A DNA stretch of 49,900 nucleotides, taken from positions 1-49,900 of the forward strand of contig JAQZBU010000048.1 of the NCBI GenBank assembly GCA_029237735.1, given 5' to 3'. Numbering within the stretch: the stretch's first letter is position 1; every line of letters starts with the position of its first letter. Under the pieces are notes generated by a model. It saw only the letters and a list, made by a program, of their open reading frames with translations, was not told the origin of the DNA and did no database searches. Source of the DNA: Ramlibacter sp. (lineage in GTDB: Bacteria > Pseudomonadota > Gammaproteobacteria > Burkholderiales > Burkholderiaceae_C). Positions 36,541 to 45,971 of this stretch are shown here, piece by piece. The translations under genes and the position numbers were made by a program.

Positions 36541-38865
36541 ATGACTTACTCGCTCAATACGCTGACGGACACCCGCGCGGCTTCATCGTCACCGCGCGCC
36601 GGCGTCGGCCGTTTCGCCCAGGAAATCGCATTGGTCCTCGGGCTCGTGAGCCTCGTGTTCTGGGTGCTCGCATTGGCGAGCTATTCGGCGCAGGATCCGG
36701 CCTTCTCCACCTCGGGCAGCGGCGTCGTTGTGCGCAATTGGGGCGGCCGGCTGGGTGCCTGGCTGGCCGACGCCAGTTATTTCATGCTCGGGTTTTCCGT
36801 CTGGTGGTGCTTCGCGGCGGCCGTGAGGGCCTGGCTTGCGACCCTCGCACACTGGATGCGAGCCGGCGCTGAGCCCGACGATGCCGCGCCGCCATTGACG
36901 CGCACCCGCTGGGCCTTCTGGATCGGGCTGGCGGTGCTGCTGTGCGCGAGCACCGCGCTCGAGTGGTCGCGCCTGTACCGCTTCGAGGCCCGGCTGCCGG
37001 ACCACGCGGGCGGCGCGCTGGGCTATCTGGTCGGGCCGTTCGGGGTGAAGTACCTGGGCTTTACCGGCTCAGGGCTGGTGTTCGTGGCCTTGGTCGTGCT
37101 GGGGGCGGCGGTTGTCTTCCGTTTTTCCTGGAGCCATGTGGCCGAGCGCCTGGGCGCATTCGTCGACGGGTTTGTGGAGGCCCGGCGCGAGAAGCGCGAA
37201 CTCGCGCAGGACCTCGCGTTCGGCCAGCAGGCGGCGCGTCAGCGCGAGGAGGTCCTGATCGAGGAGCGCATCGAGATCGAGGAACACCATCCCACGCCCG
37301 TGCTGATAGAGCCGCTGCTCGTGGACGTTCCCAAGAGCGAGCGCGTCGCCAAGGAGCGGCAAAAGCCTCTGTTCACCGACATGCCGGATTCGAAACTTCC
37401 GCAGGTGGACCTGTTGGACGGCCCGCAGGGCCGGCAGGAAACCGTTGCATCCGAAACACTGGAGATGACCAGCCGGATGATCGAGAAGAAGCTCAAGGAT
37501 TTCGGCGTCGAGGTGCGGGTGGTGCTGGCGCAACCCGGCCCCGTGATCACGCGCTACGAGATCGAGCCCGCGACGGGCGTTAAGGGCTCGCAGATCGTCG
37601 GCCTCGCCAAGGACCTGGCGCGCTCCCTCAGCCTGATTTCCATCCGCGTGGTCGAGACCATTCCGGGCAAGAACTACATGGCGCTGGAACTGCCCAACGC
37701 CAAGCGGCAGTCGATCCGCCTCTCCGAGATCCTCGGCTCGCAGGTCTATAACGAAGCGAAATCCATGCTGACCATGGGCCTGGGCAAGGACATCGTGGGC
37801 AACCCCATGGTCGCTGACCTCGCCAAGATGCCCCACGTGCTGGTGGCCGGCACCACGGGCTCGGGCAAGTCCGTCGGCCTGAACGCGATGATCCTCTCGC
37901 TGCTGTACAAGGCCGAAGCGCGCGACGTGCGGCTGCTGATGATCGACCCGAAGATGCTGGAGATGTCCGTCTACGAGGGCATCCCGCACCTGCTCGCCCC
38001 GGTGGTCACCGACATGCGACAGGCCGCCAACGGCCTGAACTGGTGCGTGGGCGAGATGGAGCGGCGCTACAAGCTGATGAGCAAGCTGGGCGTGCGCAAC
38101 CTGGCGGGCTACAACCACAAGATCGACGAAGCCAAGGCGAAAGGCGAGTTCATCTACAACCCCTTCAGCCTGACGCCCGACAGCCCGGAGCCGCTCGAGC
38201 GGCTGCCGCACATCGTGGTCGTCATCGATGAGTTGGCCGACCTGATGATGGTGGTCGGCAAGAAGATCGAGGAGCTGATTGCACGGCTTGCGCAAAAGGC
38301 GCGTGCAGCGGGCATTCATCTCATCCTTGCAACGCAGCGCCCGAGCGTGGATGTGATCACCGGACTCATCAAAGCCAACATCCCCACCCGGATCGCCTTC
38401 CAGGTATCGAGCAAGATCGACAGCCGCACCATCCTGGACCAGATGGGCGCCGAGGCGCTGCTGGGCATGGGCGACATGCTGTACATGCCGAGCGGGACGG
38501 GCTTGCCCGTGCGCGTGCATGGCGCTTTCGTGAGCGACGAGGAAGTACACCGCGTCGTGGGCTATCTCAAATCCCAGGGCGAGCCGAACTACATCGAAGG
38601 GGTGCTCGAGGGCGGCACTGTCGATGATGACGGCGACCTGCTGGGCGGCGATGGCGGCGGCGAAAAGGACCCGATGTACGACCAGGCCGTGGAAATCGTG
38701 CTGAAAAACCGCAAGGCCAGCATTTCACTGGTGCAGCGCCACCTCAAGATTGGTTACAACCGTGCCGCCCGGCTGGTGGAAGATATGGAAAAGGCCGGGC
38801 TGGTCAGTGCCATGAGCACCAGCGGGCAACGCGAGATCCTGGCGCCGAACCGGTCGGCGGAATAA
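36541..38865 (+). CDS. ftsK: DNA translocase FtsK
   Basis: A 774-aa septal DNA pump that directs chromosome dimer resolution. Four membrane segments at the N-terminus (about 25-185), a short charged linker (190-310) and the RecA-like motor with Walker [13 protein letters not shown] (about 435-446) and [14 protein letters not shown]alker B, then the C-terminal gamma winged helix ([17 protein letters not shown]). The linker is much shorter than in E. coli FtsK (1329 aa), as usual in Burkholderiales. lolA follows 68 bp downstream. Confidence 0.96.
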   Translation: MTYSLNTLTDTRAASSSPRAGVGRFAQEIALVLGLVSLVFWVLALASYSAQDPAFSTSGSGVVVRNWGGRLGAWLADASYFMLGFSVWWCFAAAVRAWLATLAHWMRAGAEPDDAAPPLTRTRWAFWIGLAVLLCASTALEWSRLYRFEARLPDHAGGALGYLVGPFGVKYLGFTGSGLVFVALVVLGAAVVFRFSWSHVAERLGAFVDGFVEARREKRELAQDLAFGQQAARQREEVLIEERIEIEEHHPTPVLIEPLLVDVPKSERVAKERQKPLFTDMPDSKLPQVDLLDGPQGRQETVASETLEMTSRMIEKKLKDFGVEVRVVLAQPGPVITRYEIEPATGVKGSQIVGLAKDLARSLSLISIRVVETIPGKNYMALELPNAKRQSIRLSEILGSQVYNEAKSMLTMGLGKDIVGNPMVADLAKMPHVLVAGTTGSGKSVGLNAMILSLLYKAEARDVRLLMIDPKMLEMSVYEGIPHLLAPVVTDMRQAANGLNWCVGEMERRYKLMSKLGVRNLAGYNHKIDEAKAKGEFIYNPFSLTPDSPEPLERLPHIVVVIDELADLMMVVGKKIEELIARLAQKARAAGIHLILATQRPSVDVITGLIKANIPTRIAFQVSSKIDSRTILDQMGAEALLGMGDMLYMPSGTGLPVRVHGAFVSDEEVHRVVGYLKSQGEPNYIEGVLEGGTVDDDGDLLGGDGGGEKDPMYDQAVEIVLKNRKASISLVQRHLKIGYNRAARLVEDMEKAGLVSAMSTSGQREILAPNRSAE

Positions 38866-38933
38866 TCCGCGCAACTCCCGCGCGAACTTTGGCCGCCGCG
38901 GCCAGTCCCAACCACAACAGTCAAGGGAGTCTC

Positions 38934-39563
38934 ATGAAGACCATAGTTGCAACTTTGGTGGCGGCGTTCGCGCTGTCCGCCCAGGCCTCGGGCCTGGACA
39001 GCCTCGAGAATTTCGTCAAATCCGCGCGCAGTGGCCGCGCCGAGTTCACGCAGGTCGTGACCGGCCCGGCGCGCGACGGGCAGGCAGCGCGCAGCAAGAC
39101 GTCCAGTGGCACGTTCGAATTCGCCCGGCCCAACCGCTTCCGCTTCAACTACCGCAAGCCGTTCGAGCAGACCATCGTCGCCGACGGCCAGACGCTGTGG
39201 CTCTACGACGCGGACCTGCGGCAAGTGACCACGCGCAAGCAGGCGCAGGCGCTCGGCTCGACCCCGGCGGCGCTGATCGCCTCCGCGCCTGACCTCGCAA
39301 CGCTGCGCAAAGACTTCACCCTCGAGGCGGCCGGCGAAAAGGACGGCATCCAGTGGGTGCAGGCCACGCCCAAGCTCAAGGAAGGGCAGTTGCACAGCAT
39401 GAAGGCGGGTTTCCGCGGGAACGACCTGGCGGCCCTCGAAATCCTCGACAGCTTTGGCCAGCGCTCGGTGCTGACGTTCACGAAGATGGAGATCAACGCC
39501 CCGGTGTCGCCGGAGCAGTTCCAGTTCAAGCCACCGCAAGGTGCGGACGTCGTCAAGCAGTGA
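38934..39563 (+). CDS. lolA: Outer-membrane lipoprotein carrier protein
   Basis: A 209-aa periplasmic chaperone carrying lipoproteins from LolCDE to LolB. Signal peptide MKTIVATLVAAFALSAQAS (about 19 residues), then the LolA half-barrel fold with GTFEFARPNRFRFNYRKPFE and DGQTLWLYDADLRQVT. The start ATG 38934 follows AGGGAG. Genomic order ftsK-lolA-(small gene)-rarA is the conserved proteobacterial arrangement. Confidence 0.94.
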   Translation: MKTIVATLVAAFALSAQASGLDSLENFVKSARSGRAEFTQVVTGPARDGQAARSKTSSGTFEFARPNRFRFNYRKPFEQTIVADGQTLWLYDADLRQVTTRKQAQALGSTPAALIASAPDLATLRKDFTLEAAGEKDGIQWVQATPKLKEGQLHSMKAGFRGNDLAALEILDSFGQRSVLTFTKMEINAPVSPEQFQFKPPQGADVVKQ

Positions 39564-39578
39564 CGCCGACAGCGGAGG

Positions 39579-39950
39579 CTAGATTTCGCGCGTGATGCGG
39601 TTCAGGTCCTTGCGCTCGATGAATTCATCCATGCGCGACAGCAGCCGCCACCACTCGGTGCCGTCTTCGCGGTAGAGGCGCATCGCACCGGCGCGCACGA
39701 GGATCTTGCGCAACTCGTCGTCCTCGAAGCCGCCCAGGTGCTGGCGCAGCGTGTCGAACGATCGGTCCGTGAAGCTCTTGTGGCTGAGGAAGTGGCGGGC
39801 CGTTTCCTCGGCCATGAACTCTGTGCGATGCTGTTCGCGCGCGAGTTGAAGCTGGTTGGCGAACTGCTGCCGATTGAGCACATAGCTGATGCCGCCGCCG
39901 ACGAGGGCACCGAACAGCGCTGAAAAGGTGGACCAGAGCGCAGCTTCCAT
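39579..39950 (-). CDS. Small membrane-anchored protein, unknown function
   Basis: A 123-aa protein with one N-terminal hydrophobic segment (LWSTFSALFGALVGGGISYVL, about 5-24), a coiled-coil-like stretch (NRQQFANQLQLAREQHRTEF) and a charged C-terminal domain ending in DRSFDTLRQHLGGFEDDELRKI and later EWWRLLSRMDEFIERKDL. No named family is recognised. It lies on the opposite strand inside the lolA-rarA gap and its start is 55 bp from that of rarA, with the 21-bp palindrome between. Confidence 0.75.
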   Translation of the reverse strand: MEAALWSTFSALFGALVGGGISYVLNRQQFANQLQLAREQHRTEFMAEETARHFLSHKSFTDRSFDTLRQHLGGFEDDELRKILVRAGAMRLYREDGTEWWRLLSRMDEFIERKDLNRITREI

Positions 39951-39959
39951 GGTGGACAG

Positions 39960-39998
39960 ACTATAAAGGAAGCTTCCTCGGAGGAAGCTTTCTATACT
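39960..39998. promoter_or_regulatory. Divergent promoters around a 21-bp palindrome (small gene / rarA)
   Basis: A perfect palindrome with 10-bp arms, AAGCTTCCTC-G-GAGGAAGCTT (39970-39990). On its left a minus-strand TATAGT (39960-39965), on its right a plus-strand TATACT (39993-39998). The -10 boxes lie 10 bases from ATG 39950 and 7 bases from GTG 40006, so both mRNAs would have almost no leader. The palindrome fills the -35 space of both promoters, as an operator or activator site would. Confidence 0.55.
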
Positions 39999-40005
39999 TC
40001 TTCCG

Positions 40006-41343
40006 GTGAGCAAGACCGTCGCCTCAGCGCACCAACCCCTGGCCGAGCGCCTGCGCCCGCGAACGCTGGGCGAGGTGATCGGCCAGCAGCACCTCCTGGG
40101 CGAAGGCATGCCGCTGCGCATCGCGTTTGAATCCGGGCAGCCCCACAGCTGCATTCTCTGGGGCCCGCCGGGTACCGGCAAGACGACGATCGCGCGCCTG
40201 ATGGCCGATGCGTTCGACGCCCAGTTCATCACGATCAGCGCGGTGCTGGGAGGCGTAAAGGACATCCGCGAGGCGGTCGAGCACGCACAGATCGCGCAGG
40301 GCACGGCGCTGGAGAACGCGGCGGGCGCGGGCGGACGGCGCACGATCGTCTTCGTCGATGAAGTGCACCGCTTCAACAAGAGCCAGCAGGATGCGTTCCT
40401 GCCGCATGTGGAATCGGGCCTGTTCACCTTCATCGGCGCGACCACGGAGAACCCCTCGTTCGAAGTGAACTCGGCGTTGCTGTCGCGGGCGGCCGTTTAT
40501 GTGTTGCAGCCCCTCACCGAGACCGACCTCGATCAGATCGTGGCCAAGGCGCAGGCCATCGATGCCGTGCCGCCGGTGCAGAAAGAAGCGCTCGATCGGC
40601 TGGTTGCGTACGCGGACGGCGACGCGCGCCGATTGCTCAACACGCTGGAGACCCTGTCCATCGCTGCCGCCAACGAAAAGCGCAAGGAGATCACCGACGA
40701 ATGGCTGCTCAAGGTGCTGGGCGAGCGGATGCGCCGCTACGACAAGGGCGGCGAGCAGTTCTACGACACCATCAGCGCGTTGCACAAGTCGGTGCGCGGC
40801 TCGGACCCGGATGCCTCGCTCTACTGGTTCATGCGCATGCTCGATGGCGGGGCTGATCCGCGATACATGGCCCGGCGCCTGGTCCGCATGGCCACCGAAG
40901 ACATCGGTTTGGCCGACCCGCGGGCGCTGCGGCTTGCGCTCGATGCGGCCGAAACCTACGAGCGCCTGGGGTCGCCCGAGGGCGAACTTGCACTGGCCGA
41001 GTGCGTCATCTACCTCGCGATCGCGCCCAAATCCAACGCTGTCTATAACGCCTTCAATGAAGCCAAGGCCTTCATCAAGCAAGAAGGCACGCGGCCCGTG
41101 CCGCTGCACCTGCGCAACGCGCCCACCAAGCTGATGAAAGACCTGGACTACGGCAAGCACTACCGCTACGCGCACGATGAGGAAGGCGGATTTGCCGCCG
41201 GCGAGAATTATCTGCCCGATGGGATGGAGCCGCCGCGCTTCTACCGGCCGGTGGATCGCGGGCTTGAGATCCGGATCGCGGAAAAACTCGCCGCGCTGCG
41301 CGAGCGCAACGAGGTGGCCGGAAAGCGCCAGGACACGGACTAA
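40006..41343 (+). CDS. rarA: Replication-associated recombination protein A (RarA/MgsA)
   Basis: A 445-aa AAA+ ATPase of the clamp-loader group, acting at stalled forks. Walker A GPPGTGKTTIARLM (about 45-58), Walker B FVDEVHRF, sensor IGATTENPSFEVNSALLSR, and the C-terminal tetramerisation region (GSDPDASLYWFMRMLDGGAD, EDIGLADPRAL) match RarA. It starts at GTG 40006. Confidence 0.95.
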   Translation: MSKTVASAHQPLAERLRPRTLGEVIGQQHLLGEGMPLRIAFESGQPHSCILWGPPGTGKTTIARLMADAFDAQFITISAVLGGVKDIREAVEHAQIAQGTALENAAGAGGRRTIVFVDEVHRFNKSQQDAFLPHVESGLFTFIGATTENPSFEVNSALLSRAAVYVLQPLTETDLDQIVAKAQAIDAVPPVQKEALDRLVAYADGDARRLLNTLETLSIAAANEKRKEITDEWLLKVLGERMRRYDKGGEQFYDTISALHKSVRGSDPDASLYWFMRMLDGGADPRYMARRLVRMATEDIGLADPRALRLALDAAETYERLGSPEGELALAECVIYLAIAPKSNAVYNAFNEAKAFIKQEGTRPVPLHLRNAPTKLMKDLDYGKHYRYAHDEEGGFAAGENYLPDGMEPPRFYRPVDRGLEIRIAEKLAALRERNEVAGKRQDTD

Positions 41344-41404
41344 GGCCCGAAAGCCAAGGGTAAACCCCCGCAGCACCAGCGATTTCGCAGTCAGGCCGCT
41401 TGGC

Positions 41405-41452
41405 TACAATCCCTCACCGAAGAACCCGTCCTGCGCGCATGGCGGGTTTTTT
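41405..41452 (+). promoter_or_regulatory. Likely promoter with an immediate terminator hairpin ahead of livH
   Basis: A TACAAT box (41405-41410; weak -35) is followed within 13 bases by a stem AACCCGTC / GGCGGGTT (one G-T pair; loop 10 bases) and six T. livH starts 112 bp later. Same layout as ahead of the desaturase, suggesting leader attenuation, or a very short terminated transcript. Confidence 0.55.
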
Positions 41453-41563
41453 GCTAGTTGGCAGTTGGCCCACAAGGCCATGCAACCACGAAAAATATTG
41501 GCCCCGGTCAACAAGCCGGTGCCGCGTTGGCCGTCAAATGCCGGCTGGGAAACGGAGAGTTCT

Positions 41564-42493
41564 ATGGACATTTTGCTGCAGCAGATCATCAACGGTCTGA
41601 TTCTCGGCAGCATGTATGCCTTGATAGCGCTGGGCTATACCATGGTGTACGGCATCATCAACTTGATCAATTTCGCCCATGGCGAGGTGCTCATGATCGG
41701 TGCGCTCACCAGTTGGGCGATCATCGTGAACATGCAAGAGGCCATGCCCGGGGCGCCCGGCTGGGTGATCCTCGGAGTTGCGCTGGTCATCTCATGCATC
41801 GTCGCGGCGGCGCTCAATTTCGTGATCGAAAAAGTGGCGTACCGGCCGCTGCGAAACAGCCCGCGGCTCGCGCCGCTCATTACCGCCATCGGCATGTCGA
41901 TCCTGCTGCAGACGCTGGCAATGATCATTTTCAAGCCCAACTATAAGCCGTACCCCACGCTGCTGCCGTCCGTACCGTTCCACGTCGGCGGCGCCGTAAT
42001 CACGGTGACGCAGATCATGATTCTGGGCCTCACGGCGGTGTCTCTCGCGACGCTCATGTACCTGGTCAACTACACCAAGCTGGGGCGCGCCATGCGGGCG
42101 ACGGCCGAGAATCCCAGGGTGGCTTCGTTGATGGGCGTGAAACCCGACGTCGTGATTTCCGCAACCTTCATCATCGGCGCAGTGCTGGCGACCATTGCCG
42201 GCGTGATGTACGCCTCGAACTACGGCACGGTGCAGCACACCATGGGTTTCCTGCCAGGCCTGAAAGCTTTCACGGCAGCGGTGTTCGGCGGCATCGGCAA
42301 CCTCGCGGGCGCGGTCGTCGGCGGCATCCTGCTGGGGCTGATCGAGTCGATCGGCTCCGGCTACATCGGCGTGCTCACGGGCGGCGTGCTGGGCAGCCAC
42401 TACTCGGACATCTTCGCTTTCATCGTCCTCATCATCATGCTGACCCTGCGGCCCTCCGGCCTGCTCGGCGAGCGTGTGGCGGACAGAGCATAA
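41564..42493 (+). CDS. livH: Branched-chain amino-acid ABC transporter permease LivH
   Basis: A 309-aa inner-membrane permease with eight or so membrane segments, starting LQQIINGLILGSMYALIALG, typical of LivH. With LivM it forms the pore for leucine, isoleucine, valine or related amides. ATG 41564 has GGAGAG upstream. A 220-bp gap with a hairpin separates it from rarA. livM follows after 13 bp. Confidence 0.94.
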   Translation: MDILLQQIINGLILGSMYALIALGYTMVYGIINLINFAHGEVLMIGALTSWAIIVNMQEAMPGAPGWVILGVALVISCIVAAALNFVIEKVAYRPLRNSPRLAPLITAIGMSILLQTLAMIIFKPNYKPYPTLLPSVPFHVGGAVITVTQIMILGLTAVSLATLMYLVNYTKLGRAMRATAENPRVASLMGVKPDVVISATFIIGAVLATIAGVMYASNYGTVQHTMGFLPGLKAFTAAVFGGIGNLAGAVVGGILLGLIESIGSGYIGVLTGGVLGSHYSDIFAFIVLIIMLTLRPSGLLGERVADRA

Positions 42494-42506
42494 GGCGGGC
42501 CACACC

Positions 42507-43598
42507 ATGATGAACTTCATCAACCGGCAGAACAAGTACGTCGTCTACACGGTCGGCGCCATCCTTCTCCTCGTCCTGCCGCTGATCCTGCAGCAAGGCG
42601 GCAATGCATGGGTGCGCATTCTCGATGCGGCCCTGCTGTACGTGCTGCTGGCGCTCGGGCTGAACATCGTCGTGGGCTACGCCGGCCTGCTGGACCTGGG
42701 CTTCGTCGCCTTCTACGCGATCGGCGCCTACATGTTCGGCCTGCTCGCCTCGCCACACCTCACCGACTCGTTCGAAGCTATCGCGGCTGCGTTCCCCGAA
42801 GGGCTTCACATGCCCCTGTGGATCGTCATTCCGGCCGGGGCTGCGCTCGCGGGTATTTTCGGCATCCTGCTGGGCGCGCCCACCCTCAAGCTGCGCGGCG
42901 ACTACCTTGCGATCGTGACCCTCGGCTTCGGCGAGATCATTCGCGTGTTCCTGAACAACCTGGACCACCCGGTGAACATCACCAACGGGCCCAAGGGCCT
43001 GAACCAGATCGACTCGCTGCATTTCTGGGGCCTGAACCTGGGCCGCCCGCTGACCATTTTCGGCTTCGAGATCGCGTCGGTGTCCCTGTACTACTACCTG
43101 TTCCTTGCGCTCGTGCTGGTGAGCATCGTGATCTGCCACCGCCTGGAGTTGTCGCGCATCGGACGCGCCTGGATGGCGATCCGCGAAGACGAGATCGCCG
43201 CCAAGGCCATGGGCATCAACACCCGCAACATGAAGCTGCTCGCCTTCGGTATGGGTGCGACATTCGGCGGCGTATCGGGTTCCATGTTCGCCGCGTTCCA
43301 GGGGTTCGTCTCTCCCGAGTCGTTCAGCCTGATGGAGTCCATCATGATCGTCGCCATGGTGGTGCTGGGCGGCATCGGCCACCTGCCGGGCGTGATCCTC
43401 GGCGCGGTGCTGCTGTCGGCGCTTCCCGAAGTGCTGCGCTATGTCGCAGGGCCCTTGCAGTCCATGACCGACGGGCGCCTCGACGCGGCCATCCTGCGCC
43501 AGCTGCTGATCGCGCTGGCCATGATCATCGTGATGCTCTGGCGTCCGCACGGGCTGTGGCCCGCGCCGGAACACGGCAAATCGCTGCAGGCGAAGTAG
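42507..43598 (+). CDS. livM: Branched-chain amino-acid ABC transporter permease LivM
   Basis: A 363-aa permease with about nine membrane segments; signatures YVLLALGLNIVVGYAGLLDL, GAPTLKLRGDYLAIVTLGFGE and the EAA-like loop GRAWMAIREDEIAAKAMGI that contacts the ATPases. Partner of LivH. The second start codon (ATGATG at 42507) gives a one-residue ambiguity. Confidence 0.94.
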   Translation: MMNFINRQNKYVVYTVGAILLLVLPLILQQGGNAWVRILDAALLYVLLALGLNIVVGYAGLLDLGFVAFYAIGAYMFGLLASPHLTDSFEAIAAAFPEGLHMPLWIVIPAGAALAGIFGILLGAPTLKLRGDYLAIVTLGFGEIIRVFLNNLDHPVNITNGPKGLNQIDSLHFWGLNLGRPLTIFGFEIASVSLYYYLFLALVLVSIVICHRLELSRIGRAWMAIREDEIAAKAMGINTRNMKLLAFGMGATFGGVSGSMFAAFQGFVSPESFSLMESIMIVAMVVLGGIGHLPGVILGAVLLSALPEVLRYVAGPLQSMTDGRLDAAILRQLLIALAMIIVMLWRPHGLWPAPEHGKSLQAK

Positions 43599-43609
43599 GG
43601 GACACAGGC

Positions 43610-44425
43610 ATGGCAGAAACAGTTCTCCGCGTCGCGGGCATTTCAAAGCGCTTCGGCGGTTTGCAGGCACTCTCCGACGTCGGCATCACCATCGAGCGCG
43701 GGCAGGTCTATGGCCTGATCGGGCCGAACGGCGCCGGCAAAACCACTTTCTTCAACGTCATCACGGGGCTCTATACGCCCGACAGCGGCACTTTCGAACT
43801 CGCGGGCAAGCCCTATGTGCCGAGTGCCGTGCACGAGGTGGCCAAGGCCGGCATCGCGCGCACTTTCCAGAACATCCGGCTCTTTGCCGAGATGACCGCG
43901 TTGGAGAACGTCATGGTCGGCCGCCACATCCGAACCGGCTCTGGCCTGCTTGGCGCGATCTTCCGCACGCCCGGGTTCAAGGCTGAAGAGGCGGCGATCG
44001 CCCAACGCTCACATGAGCTGCTGGAGTACGTGGGCATCGCCAAATATGCCGACTTCAAGGCGCGCACACTGTCGTACGGCGACCAGCGGCGCCTGGAGAT
44101 TGCCCGCGCGCTGGCCACCGACCCCCAACTGATCGCGCTGGACGAACCGGCGGCGGGCATGAACGCCACCGAGAAAGTCCTCTTGCGCCAGCTGATCGAC
44201 CAGATCCGCAAGGACAACCGCACCATCCTGCTGATCGAGCACGACGTGAAGCTCGTGATGGGCCTGTGCGACCGCGTGACGGTGCTCGACTACGGCAAGC
44301 AGATTGCCGAAGGAACGCCGGCCGACGTCCAGCGCAACGAGAAGGTGATCGAGGCCTATCTCGGCCACAACCACGGCGCGGCGACGCCGCCTGCGGCCAC
44401 CGCGGCGACCGGAGATCAGGAATGA
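43610..44425 (+). CDS. livG: Branched-chain amino-acid ABC transporter ATP-binding protein LivG
   Basis: A 271-aa ABC ATPase: Walker A GPNGAGKTTFFN, a LivG-type insertion (LFAEMTALENVMVGRHIR), signature LSYGDQRRLEIARALA, Walker B LIALDEPAAGMN and the H-loop LLIEHDVKLVM. A Pro/Ala-rich tail (ATPPAATAATGD) is added at the C-terminus. It starts 11 bp after livM. Confidence 0.94.
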   Translation: MAETVLRVAGISKRFGGLQALSDVGITIERGQVYGLIGPNGAGKTTFFNVITGLYTPDSGTFELAGKPYVPSAVHEVAKAGIARTFQNIRLFAEMTALENVMVGRHIRTGSGLLGAIFRTPGFKAEEAAIAQRSHELLEYVGIAKYADFKARTLSYGDQRRLEIARALATDPQLIALDEPAAGMNATEKVLLRQLIDQIRKDNRTILLIEHDVKLVMGLCDRVTVLDYGKQIAEGTPADVQRNEKVIEAYLGHNHGAATPPAATAATGDQE

Positions 44426-44456
44426 GCGCAGCGCAGAACCGCTTCAAGCAAGCTCG

Positions 44457-44507
44457 CGCCCCCTTGGGGGGCAGTGCAGCCGCCTTTGCGGCAAACGTGG
44501 GGGCCGC
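44457..44507. repeat. C/G-block palindromic element between livG and livF
   Basis: GCCCCCTTGGGGGGC-type palindrome followed by CCGCCTTTGCGGC and GTGGGGGCC. It resembles the element after tctA (6471-6518). An in-frame ATG overlapping the livG stop runs through it as a 29-codon open frame, which I do not consider a gene. Confidence 0.45.
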
Positions 44508-45224
44508 ATGACCGATACGCTATTGAAGGTGACGGGCCTGAAGGTGGCCTACGGCGGCATCCAGGCCGTCAAGGGCGTGGACTTCGAGGTGAAGGAGGGC
44601 GAACTCGTCACCCTGATCGGCTCGAACGGCGCGGGCAAGACCACGACCATGAAAGCCATCACCGGCCTGCTGCCGATCAACCAGGGCGATATCGAATACC
44701 TCGGCAAGAGCATCAAGGGCAAAGGCGCATGGGACCTCGTCAAGGAGGGCTTGGCCATGGTCCCGGAGGGCCGCGGCGTGTTCACCCGAATGACCATCGG
44801 CGAGAACCTGCAGATGGGCGCGCACATCCGCACCGACAAGGCGGGCGTCGCCTCTGATCTCGAGAAGGTCTTCACGATCTTCCCGCGGCTGAAGGAGCGC
44901 AAGGACCAGCTGGCCGGGACTTTGTCCGGCGGCGAACAGCAGATGCTCGCTATGGGGCGGGGGCTCATGAGCCGGCCCAAGGTACTGCTGATGGACGAGC
45001 CCTCGATGGGCCTGTCGCCGATCATGGTCGACAAGATTTTCGAAGTGGTGCGAGAGGTCTACGCGCAGGGCGTCACCATACTTCTGGTTGAGCAGAACGC
45101 GAGCCGCGCGTTGCAAATCGCCGACCGCGGCTACGTGATGGAGTCGGGTGTGATCACGATGGCCGGCGCGGCCAGGGACATGCTGAGCGACCCGAAAGTC
45201 CGGGCGGCATACCTGGGCGAGTAA
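44508..45224 (+). CDS. livF: Branched-chain amino-acid ABC transporter ATP-binding protein LivF
   Basis: A 238-aa ABC ATPase with Walker A GSNGAGKTTTMK, signature LSGGEQQMLAMGRGLM, Walker B VLLMDEPSMGLS and H-loop LLVEQNASRAL. Second ATPase of the LIV-type system. The periplasmic binding protein (LivJ/K) is not in the window, so the substrate is only a class-level inference. Confidence 0.94.
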   Translation: MTDTLLKVTGLKVAYGGIQAVKGVDFEVKEGELVTLIGSNGAGKTTTMKAITGLLPINQGDIEYLGKSIKGKGAWDLVKEGLAMVPEGRGVFTRMTIGENLQMGAHIRTDKAGVASDLEKVFTIFPRLKERKDQLAGTLSGGEQQMLAMGRGLMSRPKVLLMDEPSMGLSPIMVDKIFEVVREVYAQGVTILLVEQNASRALQIADRGYVMESGVITMAGAARDMLSDPKVRAAYLGE

Positions 45225-45263
45225 TCAGGGCCCCCACGCTGCGCACTTGCGGCGGTCCGGGCC

Positions 45264-45866
45264 TCAGTAGCGGTACTGCAGACCGAGGTTGGTCGAGCGC
45301 ACGGGCTCGCGGCCGCCGCCGGAGAAGCGGTAGTCGTTGCTGTCCCATTCCAGCGTGGCCGACAGGCGAGGCGTCAACGCGAGGCTGAGGCCTGCGCCGT
45401 AAGAGAGGCCGAAGCCCGGCTCAGAAACCGGGGAGGGCCCGGCCCCCAGTACGGACGTGTCGCTGCGGCCATACGTTGTTCCCAGCTTGCCGAAAACACC
45501 GACCGACTGGCCCAGCGGCGCCTTGCCGACCAGACTGAGATTCAAGCCCTGTGTGCGGCCTTCGCGCGCAATGATCCGCCCGCTTTCCACGTACCCCAGC
45601 TCGACGCCCCAGAACTTGCCGACCATCGCGCCAGCCTGAAGCTGGGTGGCCGGTGTGGCTGACTCGCAGATCAGCGCGGTGGCGCCGCAAGGAAGCCCTG
45701 GCTGCGAGCGGCTGAGGTGCAAGCCGAGCGAGCTGCGTGACGTGGGATGCCAGTTGGCTTGCCATGTGCTGGACAAGCTGCCGGCTGACTGCGGGTACGC
45801 TGCCATAGGCAGCGCAAGCGCCGAGGCGGCTGAAACGAAGCACAGAAGATCGCGAAAAGCTCCCAT
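45264..45866 (-). CDS. Outer-membrane beta-barrel protein
   Basis: A 200-aa protein with a signal peptide (MGAFRDLLCFVSAASALALPMAAYPQ, about 26 residues) and alternating beta strands (GVELGYVESGRII, GLNLSLVGKAP, GVFGKLGTTYGRSD, GFGLSYGAGLSLALTP, SATLEWDSNDYRF), ending NLGLQYRY, an aromatic C-terminus as required for BAM insertion. It looks like a small eight-stranded OmpA/OmpW-type barrel. Two cysteines (LPCGATALICES) could form a loop disulfide. Function unknown. Confidence 0.8.
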   Translation of the reverse strand: MGAFRDLLCFVSAASALALPMAAYPQSAGSLSSTWQANWHPTSRSSLGLHLSRSQPGLPCGATALICESATPATQLQAGAMVGKFWGVELGYVESGRIIAREGRTQGLNLSLVGKAPLGQSVGVFGKLGTTYGRSDTSVLGAGPSPVSEPGFGLSYGAGLSLALTPRLSATLEWDSNDYRFSGGGREPVRSTNLGLQYRY

Positions 45867-45971
45867 GACCGGCTCCCGCTTTGTCGTACTGGAAGAGCCA
45901 ATGTAGCGAGTGGTAACGGGGCCGTTTGTAGGACAACGCGCCGTGTAGGACGCCGCAGCGTTGTGTCGTTG

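Noticed and set aside
37069..38550. A 493-codon minus-strand frame under ftsK
   Set aside because: Same codon-position effect; composition (His, Gln, Asp, Arg) and lack of domains show it is a shadow of ftsK.
40024..41376. A 450-codon minus-strand frame under rarA
   Set aside because: Shadow of rarA; no ribosome site or family match.
42608..43609. Long N-terminal extension of livG through livM
   Set aside because: Open by chance in the alternative frame; livG similarity begins only at ATG 43610 with its own spacing to livM.
44422..44511. 29-codon open frame MSAAQNRF... between livG and livF
   Set aside because: Runs through a palindromic repeat element, no homology, ends where livF starts.
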